DNA from: Azoarcus sp.
Lineage (GTDB): Bacteria; Pseudomonadota; Gammaproteobacteria; Burkholderiales; Rhodocyclaceae
Direction of reading: 5' to 3'
Assembly: GCA_031268685.1 (NCBI GenBank)
Contig: JAIRWW010000035.1
Span: 1-16,748, forward strand
DNA length: 16,748 nt
The notes beneath the pieces were generated by a model that worked only from the letters and a program-made list of their open reading frames with translations, was not told the DNA's origin and searched no databases. Positions 7,485 through 15,005 of this stretch are shown piece by piece. The position numbers were made by a program, and so were the translations under genes. How positions within the stretch are numbered: the first letter of the stretch is position 1; each line of letters starts with the position of its first letter.

Positions 7485-7641
7485 ATATGTGCCCCTTCCG
7501 CCGACGGAGTTTTTCCCGTGAGAGCGGCATTCTTTCAGTACGATTTCCCTGGCCCGGAGGCGGGAAGTCTTGCATCCGGCATCTCCCCCGTCTGCGCTTG
7601 CGGGTATCATGGCCCGTGATTTGTTTTCAGCGCGCATCGCC

Positions 7642-9204
7642 ATGACCCGCAAAAAGCTTCCCATCGGCATCCAGTCCTTCGCCAAAATCCGCGAGGGCGA
7701 CTACTACTACATTGATAAAACGCCTTATGCCCTGCGTTTGATCGAAGAAGGGAAATGCTATTTTCTTTCCCGCCCGCGCCGTTTCGGCAAGAGTCTTTTT
7801 CTGGACACGCTGGGCGAACTTTTCCAGGGTAACGAAGCCTTGTTCAGGGGGCTGGACTGCCACGGCAAATGGGATTGGTCGGTAAAGTACCCTGTGATCC
7901 GAATAAGTTTCGGCAGCGGCGTACAGCAAACACGGGACGGCTTGACGCAGCGCATCCTCGAAATTTTTCATGAAAACGAACAAAGACTGGGATTGGAAAG
8001 CGTTGCTGCCAGCGTCCCCGGGCGTTTTGCCAATCTGATTCTGGAAGCGGAACGGAAATTTGGCCAGCGCGTCGTGGTTCTCGTCGATGAATACGACAAG
8101 CCCATTCTCGACAATCTTGCCCGCCCCGAACTTGCCCGCGAGATGCGCGACGGGTTGCACGACCTGTATTCCGTCGTAAAAGATCAGGATGCCCACATCC
8201 AGTTCGCCCTGCTTGCGGGCGTCTCCAGGCTCAGCAAGGTAAATATCTTTTCGGGGCTGAATAATCTTTTTGACATTACCATTTCCCCTGCGTACTCGGC
8301 CATCTGCGGTTATACCGACCATGATGTGGATACCGTATTTGCTCCGGAACTGCCCGGGCTGGACAGGGAAGAAATCCGCGACTGGTACAACGGCTACAAC
8401 TGGACAGGCGAGGCGGTCTATAACCCCTTCGATCTGCTGCTGCTTTTCGATAGCCGGGAATTCAGCCCCTACTGGTTCGAGACGGGCACGCCGACTTTTT
8501 TGCTGGACGTTCTGCTGGACCAATCGATCTATCTTCCCGATCTGGAACAAATGACGGCCACCGACATTTTGATTTCTTCTTTCGAGGTTGGAGACATCCA
8601 CCCCATAGCGCTTTTATTTCAGACGGGCTACCTGACCATAGACCATTTCGAGAGCCTTGGAGCGGTCAGGCAATATGCGCTGCGCTTTCCCAACCGGGAA
8701 GTCCGCAGCAGCCTGTACGGCGCGCTGCTGCAAAGGCTGCGTCCGCAGCAGATTCGAGATGCGCGCCACCCAAGCCTTTACAGTGTGCTTCGAGCCAACG
8801 ATTTCGCTGGATTGCGTGAGCTGATTACAGCCTGCTTCGCGGGTATTCCCGCGGACTGGCACAGGAAGAACGACGTTGGCGAATACGAGGGCTATTACGC
8901 CAGCGTGTTCTACGCCTATTTCATTTCGCTGGGCCTGGATGTCGTGGCCGAGGATGCCTCTTCGACCGGCAGGCTGGATATGGCGGTGCGTTTCAACGGG
9001 CATGTGTATCTGTTCGAGTTCAAAGTCGTGGAAGCCTTTCCGGAAGGCCGCGCGCTCCAGCAGATCAAGGATAGAGGTTACGCGGGCAAATACCGCGGCG
9101 CTGGCCAGCCCATTCACCTGATCGGCGTGGAATTCAGCCGGGACAAGCGCAACATCGTGGGCTTCGAGGTCGAAAGCCTCGCGGATCGGGCCGGTTCTGC
9201 CTGA
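7642..9204 (+). CDS. AAA-ATPase-like / PD-(D/E)XK nuclease family protein
   Basis: This 520-residue protein matches the architecture of an AAA-ATPase_like N-terminal domain followed by a PDDEXK_9 nuclease-like domain, a family spread widely as accessory genes with no settled function. The start IGIQSFAKIREGDYYYIDKT is the hallmark N-terminus. The P-loop is SRPRRFGKS at 43-51, lacking the first Gly of a classic Walker A, as usual here. Walker B is VVVLVDEYDKPI around Asp149/Glu150. The C-terminal nuclease core has GRLDMAV with Asp446 and LFEFKV with Glu459 and Lys461, so the D...ExK set is intact. I chose ATG 7642 because conserved sequence begins there; ATG 7609 and TTG 7570 are in frame upstream, and none has a strong ribosome site. 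It appears monocistronic between comEC and ffs. A nucleic-acid-directed role is plausible but unproved. Confidence 0.88.
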   Translation: MTRKKLPIGIQSFAKIREGDYYYIDKTPYALRLIEEGKCYFLSRPRRFGKSLFLDTLGELFQGNEALFRGLDCHGKWDWSVKYPVIRISFGSGVQQTRDGLTQRILEIFHENEQRLGLESVAASVPGRFANLILEAERKFGQRVVVLVDEYDKPILDNLARPELAREMRDGLHDLYSVVKDQDAHIQFALLAGVSRLSKVNIFSGLNNLFDITISPAYSAICGYTDHDVDTVFAPELPGLDREEIRDWYNGYNWTGEAVYNPFDLLLLFDSREFSPYWFETGTPTFLLDVLLDQSIYLPDLEQMTATDILISSFEVGDIHPIALLFQTGYLTIDHFESLGAVRQYALRFPNREVRSSLYGALLQRLRPQQIRDARHPSLYSVLRANDFAGLRELITACFAGIPADWHRKNDVGEYEGYYASVFYAYFISLGLDVVAEDASSTGRLDMAVRFNGHVYLFEFKVVEAFPEGRALQQIKDRGYAGKYRGAGQPIHLIGVEFSRDKRNIVGFEVESLADRAGSA

Positions 9205-9249
9205 ACGCCATGCTTGAAACATAGCGACAGTTTGTTTGCTCAGGAGGGC

Positions 9250-9276
9250 TTGCCTTGGGCGGTCTTGCTGTACAAT
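9250..9276 (+). promoter_or_regulatory. Promoter of the 4.5S RNA gene
   Basis: TACAAT at 9271-9276 is a strong -10 match and TTGCCT at 9250-9255 a plausible -35, with a 15-base spacer. Transcription would begin near 9283, at the 5' end of the folded RNA. Confidence 0.6.
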
Positions 9277-9282
9277 CGCCCC

Positions 9283-9387
<105 letters not shown>

Positions 9388-9396
9388 GAATTCAGA

Positions 9397-9424
9397 GCGC
9401 TGACAGGCAGCGCCCTTTTGCTTT
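9397..9424 (+). terminator. Rho-independent terminator of ffs
   Basis: GCGCTG (9397-9402) pairs perfectly with CAGCGC (9408-9413) around the loop ACAGG. CC, TTTT, GC and TTT follow. Its place right after the SRP RNA supports the call. Confidence 0.75.
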
Positions 9425-9434
9425 GTGCGCACGG

Positions 9435-9440
9435 TAGAAT
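9435..9440 (+). promoter_or_regulatory. Candidate -10 box (TAGAAT) of dnaX
   Basis: TAGAAT ends eight bases before the dnaX ATG (9449). No Shine-Dalgarno and no clear -35 are visible. If used, the transcript would be leaderless or nearly so. Confidence 0.35.
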
Positions 9441-9448
9441 CGGCCCCC

Positions 9449-11371
9449 ATGAGTTATCAGGTTCTGGCGCGCAAGTGGCGGCCCAAATCGTTCGAGACGC
9501 TGGTCGGGCAAGAGCACGTTGTTCGTGCTCTCTCCCATGCGCTCGCCACCGGGCGGCTGCATCATGCGTGGCTTTTCACCGGTACGCGCGGAGTGGGCAA
9601 GACCACGATTTCGCGCATTCTCGCCAAGGCTCTCAATTGCGAAGCCGGTGTGAGCGCCACGCCCTGCGGGCAATGCGATGCTTGCCGCGCCATCGACGCC
9701 GACCGCTTTCCAGACTATGTCGAGATGGACGCCGCTTCCAACCGTGGCGTCGACGACATGGCGGCGCTGCTGGATCGCGCCGTGTATGCGCCGGTTGCGG
9801 GGCGCTACAAGGTCTACATGATCGATGAAGTGCATATGCTCACCGGGCATGCATTCAACGCCATGCTGAAAACGCTCGAAGAACCGCCCGAGCATGTCAA
9901 ATTTATTCTTGCCACCACCGATCCGCAGAAAATCCCGGTCACGGTGCTGTCTCGCTGTCTGCAATTCAACCTCAAGCAGATGCCGCCTGGGCAAATCTCC
10001 GGGCACCTCGCGCGCATCCTCGAAGCCGAGTCGACGCCCTTCGAGCCGGGCGCTCTGCGCCACCTCGCGCACGCCGCCAGCGGATCGATGCGGGATGCGC
10101 TCTCGCTTCTCGACCAGGCCATTGCCCATGGCGCGGGTCAGGTACTCGAAGAGCAAGTCACAAACATGCTCGGCACCGTTGGCGACGATCACCTGTACGC
10201 GATTCTCGACGCGCTTGCCGCGGGCGACGCCCAGGCCCTGATCGCCGTGGCCGACGGCATGGAGGCGCGCAGCCTGTCGTTCGACGCCGCCTTGCAGGCT
10301 TTGGCGACGCTCATTGCGCGAGTTGCGCTTGTGCAATTCGCGCCTGCCGCCGTGGCAGACGAATGCGAGCGCGCGCAACTCTCCATCCATGCCGGACGGC
10401 TCGACGCCGAATACCTGCAACTTGCCTATCAGATCGCCATCCATGGCCGCGACGAACTGGCGCTTGCGCCCGACGAATACACCGGCTTCACCATGAGCCT
10501 GTTGCGGCTTCTGGCCTTCCGTCCCGAACAGCCGCCGCCCGGTGTTCCACCGGCAGGCGGCGGCCCGGATGGCGCGATTCGTAAATTGACGCTTCCGCCC
10601 GTGGCGGAAAAAAAGACAGCGGCGATTCCGCCCGCCCCGGCACAGGCGGCCATAGCGCGGCCCGAATCGAAACCCGCTGGCGATGTGCCGCCTTGGGAAG
10701 CCTTGCCGCCTGAAGCCGCGATCCATGTTCCTGAGGAAGCGCTGAACAACGCCCTTCGGTCTGAACTTGTCGAAGGGGCCGAAGGGCATTCCTCGTGGAA
10801 TCAAGGGCAAGGGCCGGTTCAGCCCGAACGGGCAGGAGCAGGGGGGGGGAAACGGGCAGGGGCTATCCAGAGCTTTCCCGGCCCGGCCAGCATGCGCGGG
10901 CAGCAGGAAAAGAAAACGCCGGATGACAATGCGTCTCCGCAGCCAAGCGAGACTGCCGTCGGCGAGCCTGCCGTCACGGCAGCTTTCGCGCGCGCCGATT
11001 GGCGCGAAACCGTGCATGCGCTCGGACTCTCCGGGCTGGCGCGCGAACTGGCGCAGCATTGCGAATGGCTAGAGCGCTCCGGCGACAACTTGCGCCTGCG
11101 CCTCTCGGACAGCTATCGCCATTTGCTCGAAATCAACAGCACCGTGCCCGCGCGCATCGAAAGCGAACTTGCCCGCGCTCTTTGCCGCCCAATGAAGCTG
11201 CACATCGAAACAGGCGCTATTGCCGGGCAAACCCCGGCGCAGCGCGACGAACTCGACCGCCGCGAACGCCATGCACAAGCCATGGCGGCGCTCGAATGCG
11301 ACCCCTTCGTGCTCGGGCTGATTGAGCGTTTCGACGCCAGCCTGAACGAAAACACGGTCAAATTGTTGTAA
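9449..11371 (+). CDS. dnaX: DNA polymerase III subunits tau and gamma
   Basis: The 640-residue tau subunit is the motor and scaffold of the clamp loader of the replicative polymerase. Visible motifs: Walker A GTRGVGKT at 45-52, zinc-binding Cys64/73/76/79, Walker B VYMIDE with Asp126/Glu127, the SRC sensor at 168-170, and [12 protein letters not shown] in domain II. A Pro/Ala/Gly-rich linker (about 360-510) leads to the C-terminal tau domain that contacts the polymerase. [12 protein letters not shown] is the standard N-terminus, so ATG 9449 is preferred over the upstream in-frame GTG at 9425. The linker carries an in-frame A AAA AAG heptamer at codons 387-389, where a -1 shift would give a 421-residue gamma, close to the 431 of E. 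coli. It also contains a REP-like palindrome and a G9 run. ybaB and recR follow in the usual order. Confidence 0.97.
   Translation: MSYQVLARKWRPKSFETLVGQEHVVRALSHALATGRLHHAWLFTGTRGVGKTTISRILAKALNCEAGVSATPCGQCDACRAIDADRFPDYVEMDAASNRGVDDMAALLDRAVYAPVAGRYKVYMIDEVHMLTGHAFNAMLKTLEEPPEHVKFILATTDPQKIPVTVLSRCLQFNLKQMPPGQISGHLARILEAESTPFEPGALRHLAHAASGSMRDALSLLDQAIAHGAGQVLEEQVTNMLGTVGDDHLYAILDALAAGDAQALIAVADGMEARSLSFDAALQALATLIARVALVQFAPAAVADECERAQLSIHAGRLDAEYLQLAYQIAIHGRDELALAPDEYTGFTMSLLRLLAFRPEQPPPGVPPAGGGPDGAIRKLTLPPVAEKKTAAIPPAPAQAAIARPESKPAGDVPPWEALPPEAAIHVPEEALNNALRSELVEGAEGHSSWNQGQGPVQPERAGAGGGKRAGAIQSFPGPASMRGQQEKKTPDDNASPQPSETAVGEPAVTAAFARADWRETVHALGLSGLARELAQHCEWLERSGDNLRLRLSDSYRHLLEINSTVPARIESELARALCRPMKLHIETGAIAGQTPAQRDELDRRERHAQAMAALECDPFVLGLIERFDASLNENTVKLL
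10609..10615 (+). promoter_or_regulatory. Programmed -1 ribosomal frameshift heptamer A AAA AAG in dnaX
   Basis: The zero-frame codons are GAA AAA AAG at 387-389, so the heptamer has exactly the X XXY YYZ phase used in E. coli dnaX. After a -1 slip, reading resumes at 10615 and meets TGA at 10711-10713, adding 32 residues to Lys389. A 5-bp hairpin (CCGCC 10595-10599 with GGCGG 10603-10607) abuts the heptamer upstream. Downstream, GCGG 10619-10622 can pair with CCGC 10628-10631, or CCGCC 10628-10632 with GGCGG 10645-10649. No upstream SD-like stimulator is evident. Confidence 0.8.
10751..10787. repeat. REP-like palindrome inside the dnaX linker
   Basis: GCCCTTCGG (10751-10759) and CCGAAGGGC (10779-10787) form a perfect 9-bp stem around a 19-base loop. 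The CTGAACTTGTCGAAGG core resembles the widespread CTGAGCTTGTCGAAGG REP-type repeats, and the translation RSELVEG matches the peptide these repeats commonly encode. It is in frame in the linker, where extra residues are tolerated. Confidence 0.6.
10841..10849 (+). repeat. G9 homopolymer in the dnaX linker
   Basis: Nine consecutive G, followed by AAA, encode GGG GGG GGG AAA (codons 465-468). Slippage by -1 would lead to TGA at 10924-10926, and by +1 to a stop at 11070-11072. Both would remove the tau C-terminal domain. Confidence 0.8.
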
Positions 11372-11411
11372 CCCGCATACAGTTACTTTTTACCCATCAC
11401 GGAGCTATCGA

Positions 11412-11735
11412 ATGATGAAAGGCGGAATTGCCGGCCTGATGAAACAGGCCCAGCAGATGCAGGAAAACATGAAAAAAATGCAGGATCAGATCGCGGCGCT
11501 CGAAATCGAAGGCGAATCCGGCGCAGGCATGGTCAAGATCACAATGACCGGCAAATACGAAGTGCGCCGGGTCAACATCGACCCCACGGTCATGGACGAC
11601 CGTGAAATGCTCGAAGATCTGGTGGCGGCGGCGGTCAACAGCGCGGTGCGCAAAGTGGAAAGCGTGACCCAGGAAAGGATGTCCGGCTTCACATCCGGGC
11701 TTAACCTGCCGCCGGGACTCAAGATGCCGTTCTGA
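11412..11735 (+). CDS. ybaB: YbaB/EbfC family nucleoid-associated protein
   Basis: This 107-residue protein belongs to the small dimeric DNA-binding YbaB/EbfC family associated with the nucleoid. The N-terminus [21 protein letters not shown] is the characteristic first helix. [16 protein letters not shown] is the central strand, and [12 protein letters not shown] leads into the final helix, with a flexible [12 protein letters not shown] tail. The length is typical. GGAG at 11401-11404 is seven bases before ATG 11412; the adjacent ATG 11415 is also possible. It sits 40 bases after dnaX and its TGA overlaps the recR ATG, the standard dnaX-ybaB-recR order, so the genes are probably co-transcribed. 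Confidence 0.96.
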   Translation: MMKGGIAGLMKQAQQMQENMKKMQDQIAALEIEGESGAGMVKITMTGKYEVRRVNIDPTVMDDREMLEDLVAAAVNSAVRKVESVTQERMSGFTSGLNLPPGLKMPF

Positions 11736-12334
11736 TGGCTGCTCCCTCAAGTCTCGACGAACTGATCGCCGCCCTGCGCTGCCTGCCCGGCGTAGGGCCG
11801 CGTTCGGCGCAGCGCATGGCCCATCATCTCTTGCAACACGATCGCAAGGGCGCGGCGCGTCTGGCGCGGGCGATGGACCGCGCGCTTGCGACGCTCTGCC
11901 ATTGCGCGCGCTGCAACACCTTTTCCGAAGAAGAAATCTGCGCGCGTTGCGCCAATCCGCGCCGTGACGCAAGCCGTCTGTGCGTGGTAGAGACGCCCGC
12001 CGATCTGGCGATGATCGAGCAAACCCAATCCTATGACGGCCTCTACTATGTATTGATGGGGCGGCTCTCGCCGCTGGACGGCATCGGCCCGCGCGAACTG
12101 GGGCTGGATCGCCTGCTCGCCCGCGCCAGCGACGGCTTGGTGCGGGAAGTCATCCTTGCCACAAACTTCACCAACGAAGGCGAAGTCACGGCCATTACCC
12201 TCGCCACCTTGCTCACCGCGCGCGGTCTGGCGGTCAGCCGCCTTTCGCGCGGCGTGCCTGTCGGCGGCGAACTCGAACACATCGACATCGGCACCATTGC
12301 CCAGGCGCTGGCCGAGCGGCGCAGCTTGTCCTGA
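11735..12334 (+). CDS. recR: Recombination mediator RecR
   Basis: This 199-residue protein works with RecO and RecF to load RecA on single-stranded gaps during RecFOR repair. In order: a helix-hairpin-helix [20 protein letters not shown] (residues 14-33), a four-cysteine zinc finger (Cys57, Cys60, Cys69, Cys72 in CARC...CARC), a Toprim domain starting [14 protein letters not shown] (82-95), and a Walker-B-like C-terminal part with [17 protein letters not shown]. The length equals the family norm. The ATG overlaps the ybaB stop (TGATG), indicating translational coupling. No strong terminator is seen downstream. Confidence 0.97.
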   Translation: MAAPSSLDELIAALRCLPGVGPRSAQRMAHHLLQHDRKGAARLARAMDRALATLCHCARCNTFSEEEICARCANPRRDASRLCVVETPADLAMIEQTQSYDGLYYVLMGRLSPLDGIGPRELGLDRLLARASDGLVREVILATNFTNEGEVTAITLATLLTARGLAVSRLSRGVPVGGELEHIDIGTIAQALAERRSLS

Positions 12335-12948
12335 AAGGCCGGACTGGCTCGGACTGTGGCCGTTTGGGAAAGCGCCGGGCAAAGAAATGGAGCAATGCAG
12401 GGTCGGATGTGTTGCACGACGCGCCTTGCGCCTACGCCTCAATTACGATAGCGGCATTCATGCGATTGCCCTGATGCCCCAGGCGTGCCGTACCCTGTTT
12501 GAACGCGACGCATTTTGACGCGACCCCGTGCAAGAATGCTTCACGTAATGGATTTGCGGGAGAAAAAACATGGAATGGCGCGATTTGTCGAAAGCCGGCG
12601 ATGCCGCCGGGACCAGAATTCCCCTGGCGGCGCGATCTCCCACGGGCGGAGACAAAGTTCGGGTTGGATATGCGTCTCGCCCAAGCTTGGGATATGGTGC
12701 GAAAAAAACTCGATGCATGGGGAATTCCCGCGCGGGACGAGGAATCTTGTCGGCGCAGGCTGTCGGGCCTGCCGAAGCTGACGCAGGGGGGATTTCGCCG
12801 TGCTGGAGAGGAGGCAGGCGCAGGGGGAGGAAACGTCGCTCAGGGGCGAGGGGAAGCAAAGGATGGGGTTTATGCGATCGCGTTGTGTTCAAAGGGTAAG
12901 TACAGTAGGATACGCAGAATCATTTAGAGCATGGGGAGAGGAAACGAC
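12335..12948. other. Gene-poor accessory stretch between recR and the nuclease-like gene
   Basis: No convincing coding gene is seen in these 614 bases. Overlapping open frames exist on both strands, but none gives a recognisable protein, and the frames compete over the same bases. One frame at 12570-12899 has a GGGAG ribosome-site match, yet its translation is low-complexity. A small GCGC-CTT-GCGC hairpin lies at 12421-12431. The stretch contains one copy (12746-12797) of a repeat whose inverted partner is in the next gene. It may be a decayed gene plus repeat insertions at the edge of an acquired segment. Confidence 0.5.
12746..12797 (+). repeat. Inverted repeat pair, copy A (about 52 bp)
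   Basis: This copy matches the reverse complement of 13171-13223 with four substitutions and one single-base indel in 53 positions. It starts CTTGTCGGCGCAGG and ends in a G run plus ATTTCG. GCAGGC (12755-12760) and GCCTGC (12767-12772) form a perfect internal hairpin. It looks like a dispersed small palindromic element. Confidence 0.8.
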
Positions 12949-14277
12949 ATGAATAATACAGCAGCCAGCCTGCTTTCGCAGACAACCCAAATAATTGCCA
13001 AGTATGACCAGCGCCGATATGAAACGGGAGAAGATTTCAATATTTTCTCCATTCTCGACCGGGAACGTTACGAAGTTTCGACGCATTCAGCCTTTTTGTT
13101 TGAATTATTGAATCCCAAGGGGTGTCATCATCAGGGGAGGCTGTTCCTGGATTTGTTTCTTGAGACCATCCGAAATCCCCCCCGGCGTCAGCTTCAGCAG
13201 GCCCGGCAACCTGCGCCGACAAGAGAAATAGAGAAATGGGAGACACTGGAGACACCAAAGAACGACCTGGAAGTAAGAAGAGAATTTCCCACAAGGGCCG
13301 GGCGGCGTATTGATTTTTTTATCAGGGACGGCAAAAATCTGGTCATAATCGAAATGAAAATTGATGCGGGCGAACAGCAAAATCAACTTTCCGACTACTA
13401 CAAATTCGTTGAAAGCGAATATTCAGAAAAGTGCCCTGATCGTGCCTACCTGCTTTTGACACTCGATAATAGAGAGCCACAAAGCGCAGGTGATAATCCT
13501 GAAAAATGGAGAAACATTACATTCAAGGAGGACATTCTTTGTTTCCTGAACCGTGTTATCAAAGAATGCGTCACAACCCCCGTTTTACGTGAAGCTGTCT
13601 ATCAGTATATTCTTCTGATTAGAAAGCTGACCAACCAGACAAACCGTGAGGATGAAATGGAAGAAATCGAAAGCCTGCTGAGTACCGTGAAAGAAATCGA
13701 AGCCGCAGAAGCCATAGCCAAGGCGATCAAACCGAGATATGAAAACCGGGAGATCGAGTTCTGGAACAGACTCTACGGGAATATAAAAGAACGATTTGAA
13801 AAAAATGGTTTCAAGCGTGTGAAATACGAAGATCAAGATATTGAAGATCTGGTAAGGAATGATAAAAGACTTCGTGGTCTAGAATTTAAAAAAACGACTG
13901 ACGGCGCCCTTGCCATATGGATTGATGTGCTTATCGATCGCGGAAATTATGGCGTCTACGTCCAAGTGTATCTAAACGGAAACGATTTTGAAGAAAATAA
14001 TGAGGTTAAACTTGATCAAGAGTTAATTTTCGGATTGCCAGATGAAGATGGGTGGAGGTGGTTTGCGATTAACCATTTCGGGCCTGATGACTTCTCTCGA
14101 GATCAAAGAGGGCACTGGTTATTCAATGAGGAAGAATTTTCAACTCGTATTGCCAATGTACAGGAAGAGATCAATCAATTCCTTGACGTATACGAAAAAG
14201 AAGAAGCGGATGTGATCGAGAAATGCAATCGGGTTCTGATGAAACTGAACCGTCGGCGCCGCCCAGCCGTTTCCTAG
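12949..14277 (+). CDS. PD-(D/E)XK nuclease-like protein (PDDEXK_4 type)
   Basis: This 442-residue protein resembles the PDDEXK_4 family of accessory nuclease-like proteins of unknown role. An early STHSAFLFELLNPKGCHHQGRLFLDLFL segment (about 44-71) carries the family's typical first Glu, Glu52. The core then reads RRIDFFI (Asp122) and LVIIEMKI (Glu135, Lys137), followed by QQNQLSDYYKF. The D...ExK set is therefore complete. The C-terminal half is charged, with a helical stretch near 240-265. ATG 12949 is preceded by GGAGAGG at suitable distance. Base composition is clearly AT-richer than the flanking core genes, which suggests recent transfer. Residues 75-92 (RNPPRRQLQQARQPAPTR) are encoded by repeat copy B, so the gene has absorbed a repeat in a variable loop. 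The WYL-like gene starts 63 bases downstream. A defence role is possible but unproved. Confidence 0.8.
   Translation: MNNTAASLLSQTTQIIAKYDQRRYETGEDFNIFSILDRERYEVSTHSAFLFELLNPKGCHHQGRLFLDLFLETIRNPPRRQLQQARQPAPTREIEKWETLETPKNDLEVRREFPTRAGRRIDFFIRDGKNLVIIEMKIDAGEQQNQLSDYYKFVESEYSEKCPDRAYLLLTLDNREPQSAGDNPEKWRNITFKEDILCFLNRVIKECVTTPVLREAVYQYILLIRKLTNQTNREDEMEEIESLLSTVKEIEAAEAIAKAIKPRYENREIEFWNRLYGNIKERFEKNGFKRVKYEDQDIEDLVRNDKRLRGLEFKKTTDGALAIWIDVLIDRGNYGVYVQVYLNGNDFEENNEVKLDQELIFGLPDEDGWRWFAINHFGPDDFSRDQRGHWLFNEEEFSTRIANVQEEINQFLDVYEKEEADVIEKCNRVLMKLNRRRRPAVS
13171..13223 (-). repeat. Inverted repeat pair, copy B, inside the nuclease-like gene
   Basis: This is the reverse complement partner of 12746-12797, here within the coding sequence. 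The G run of copy A appears as seven C at 13177-13183. The two copies flank 373 bases that include the gene's start codon and its first 74 codons. Confidence 0.8.
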
Positions 14278-14340
14278 CCTTGCTGTCGTCAAAGATCGTC
14301 AGTCAAACAGGGGGAAGCAAACACAGTAACACCTACCGCC

Positions 14341-14802
14341 ATGGCCAAACGCCCCGACTCCCGCGCAGGCATCATCCTCGCCCTGGAAATCCTGAAGCGC
14401 ATCCCGCGCAAGGGTTCGCGCAAGATCAGCGCGCCCGAGTTGTGCGAGCAACTGGAAGGCATTGGCATTTCGCGCGTATTACGCACGATTCAGCGGCAAC
14501 TGGTGGTGCTTCCCTTTGAGCGCCCCGCCGGATTCGACCTGGAAAAATACGAGGCGGACGGGCATTTTCGTTTCGGCGAAGGAAAATCCATCCGGCTCGT
14601 CTTCCAGATGTGCGCCGACACGGCGTATTTCCTCAAGGAAACGCCGCTTTCGCGCGACCAGGAAATCCGCGAACTGGCCGACGGCTGGCTGGAAATCTGC
14701 GCGACGGTCACCGATGACCAGCGCTGGCAAGCGTGGCTGAAGTCCTTCGACGAGGATGAGGTGCGGGAGGTCAGAGTCGGGAGCCGGGGGCCAGAAGGGT
14801 AG
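14341..14802 (+). CDS. Shortened WYL-type transcriptional regulator (HTH plus C-terminal domain, WYL core missing)
   Basis: This 153-residue protein looks like a deleted form of the WYL regulator family (normally about 300-340 residues). Residues 10-50 (ILALEILKRIPRKGSRKISAPELCEQL...RTIQRQLVVL) match the N-terminal winged helix, including the RT.QR helix. From about residue 65 on, DLEKYEADGHFRFGEGKSIRLVF...ETPLSRDQEI...GWLEICATV matches the C-terminal WCX part. The central ligand-sensing WYL domain that should lie between them is absent, yet the frame is open. It could be an in-frame deletion remnant or a functional mini-regulator. Full-length relatives often control defence and mobile loci, and it follows the nuclease-like gene on the same strand, so it may regulate it. 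ATG 14341 lacks a clear ribosome site. Domain assignment is from pattern recognition only. Confidence 0.72.
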   Translation: MAKRPDSRAGIILALEILKRIPRKGSRKISAPELCEQLEGIGISRVLRTIQRQLVVLPFERPAGFDLEKYEADGHFRFGEGKSIRLVFQMCADTAYFLKETPLSRDQEIRELADGWLEICATVTDDQRWQAWLKSFDEDEVREVRVGSRGPEG

Positions 14803-14968
14803 CTGTTTAGTCCCGCGCAAAGGTGGCATCAAGCTGCGCCGACTCATCGCCGCAAATCCGATCTCTGTCGCGAGCGCCTGTTCAGTATGGATGTGTAGCG
14901 GCAAGGAGCATTCGAGCGATTGCCCTGAAGTTGTAACGCTTTCCATTCCGGCAAAGCGGGCGCACTGC

Positions 14969-14974
14969 TAGAAT
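14969..14974 (+). promoter_or_regulatory. Candidate -10 box (TAGAAT) of proS
   Basis: TAGAAT lies 31 bases before the proS ATG. The best -35 at 17-base spacing is a weak TTCCGG (14946-14951). The same hexamer precedes dnaX. Confidence 0.35.
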
Positions 14975-15005
14975 CACAAACTTTGCAGATTTTGCCCTTT
15001 CCCCT

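Noticed and set aside
9392..11059. 555-residue open frame on the - strand
   Set aside because: It is antisense to dnaX, whose motifs are unambiguous; no family features are seen.
12515..12520. TTGACG as a -35 box upstream of the accessory genes
   Set aside because: No acceptable -10 hexamer is found at 16-18 bases downstream.
12458..12892. 144-residue open frame on the - strand
   Set aside because: It is Pro/Arg-rich, lacks a ribosome site and any motif, and overlaps repeat copy A.
12570..12899. Possible 109-residue gene with a GGGAG ribosome-site match
   Set aside because: The translation is Gly/Arg-rich and runs through the repeat copy; two other + frames (12499-12927, 12515-12781) and one - frame compete over the same bases, and none is recognisable.
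12746..13223. CRISPR-like or insertion-sequence interpretation of the repeat pair
   Set aside because: There are only two copies, in inverted orientation and far apart, with no transposase and no regular spacers.
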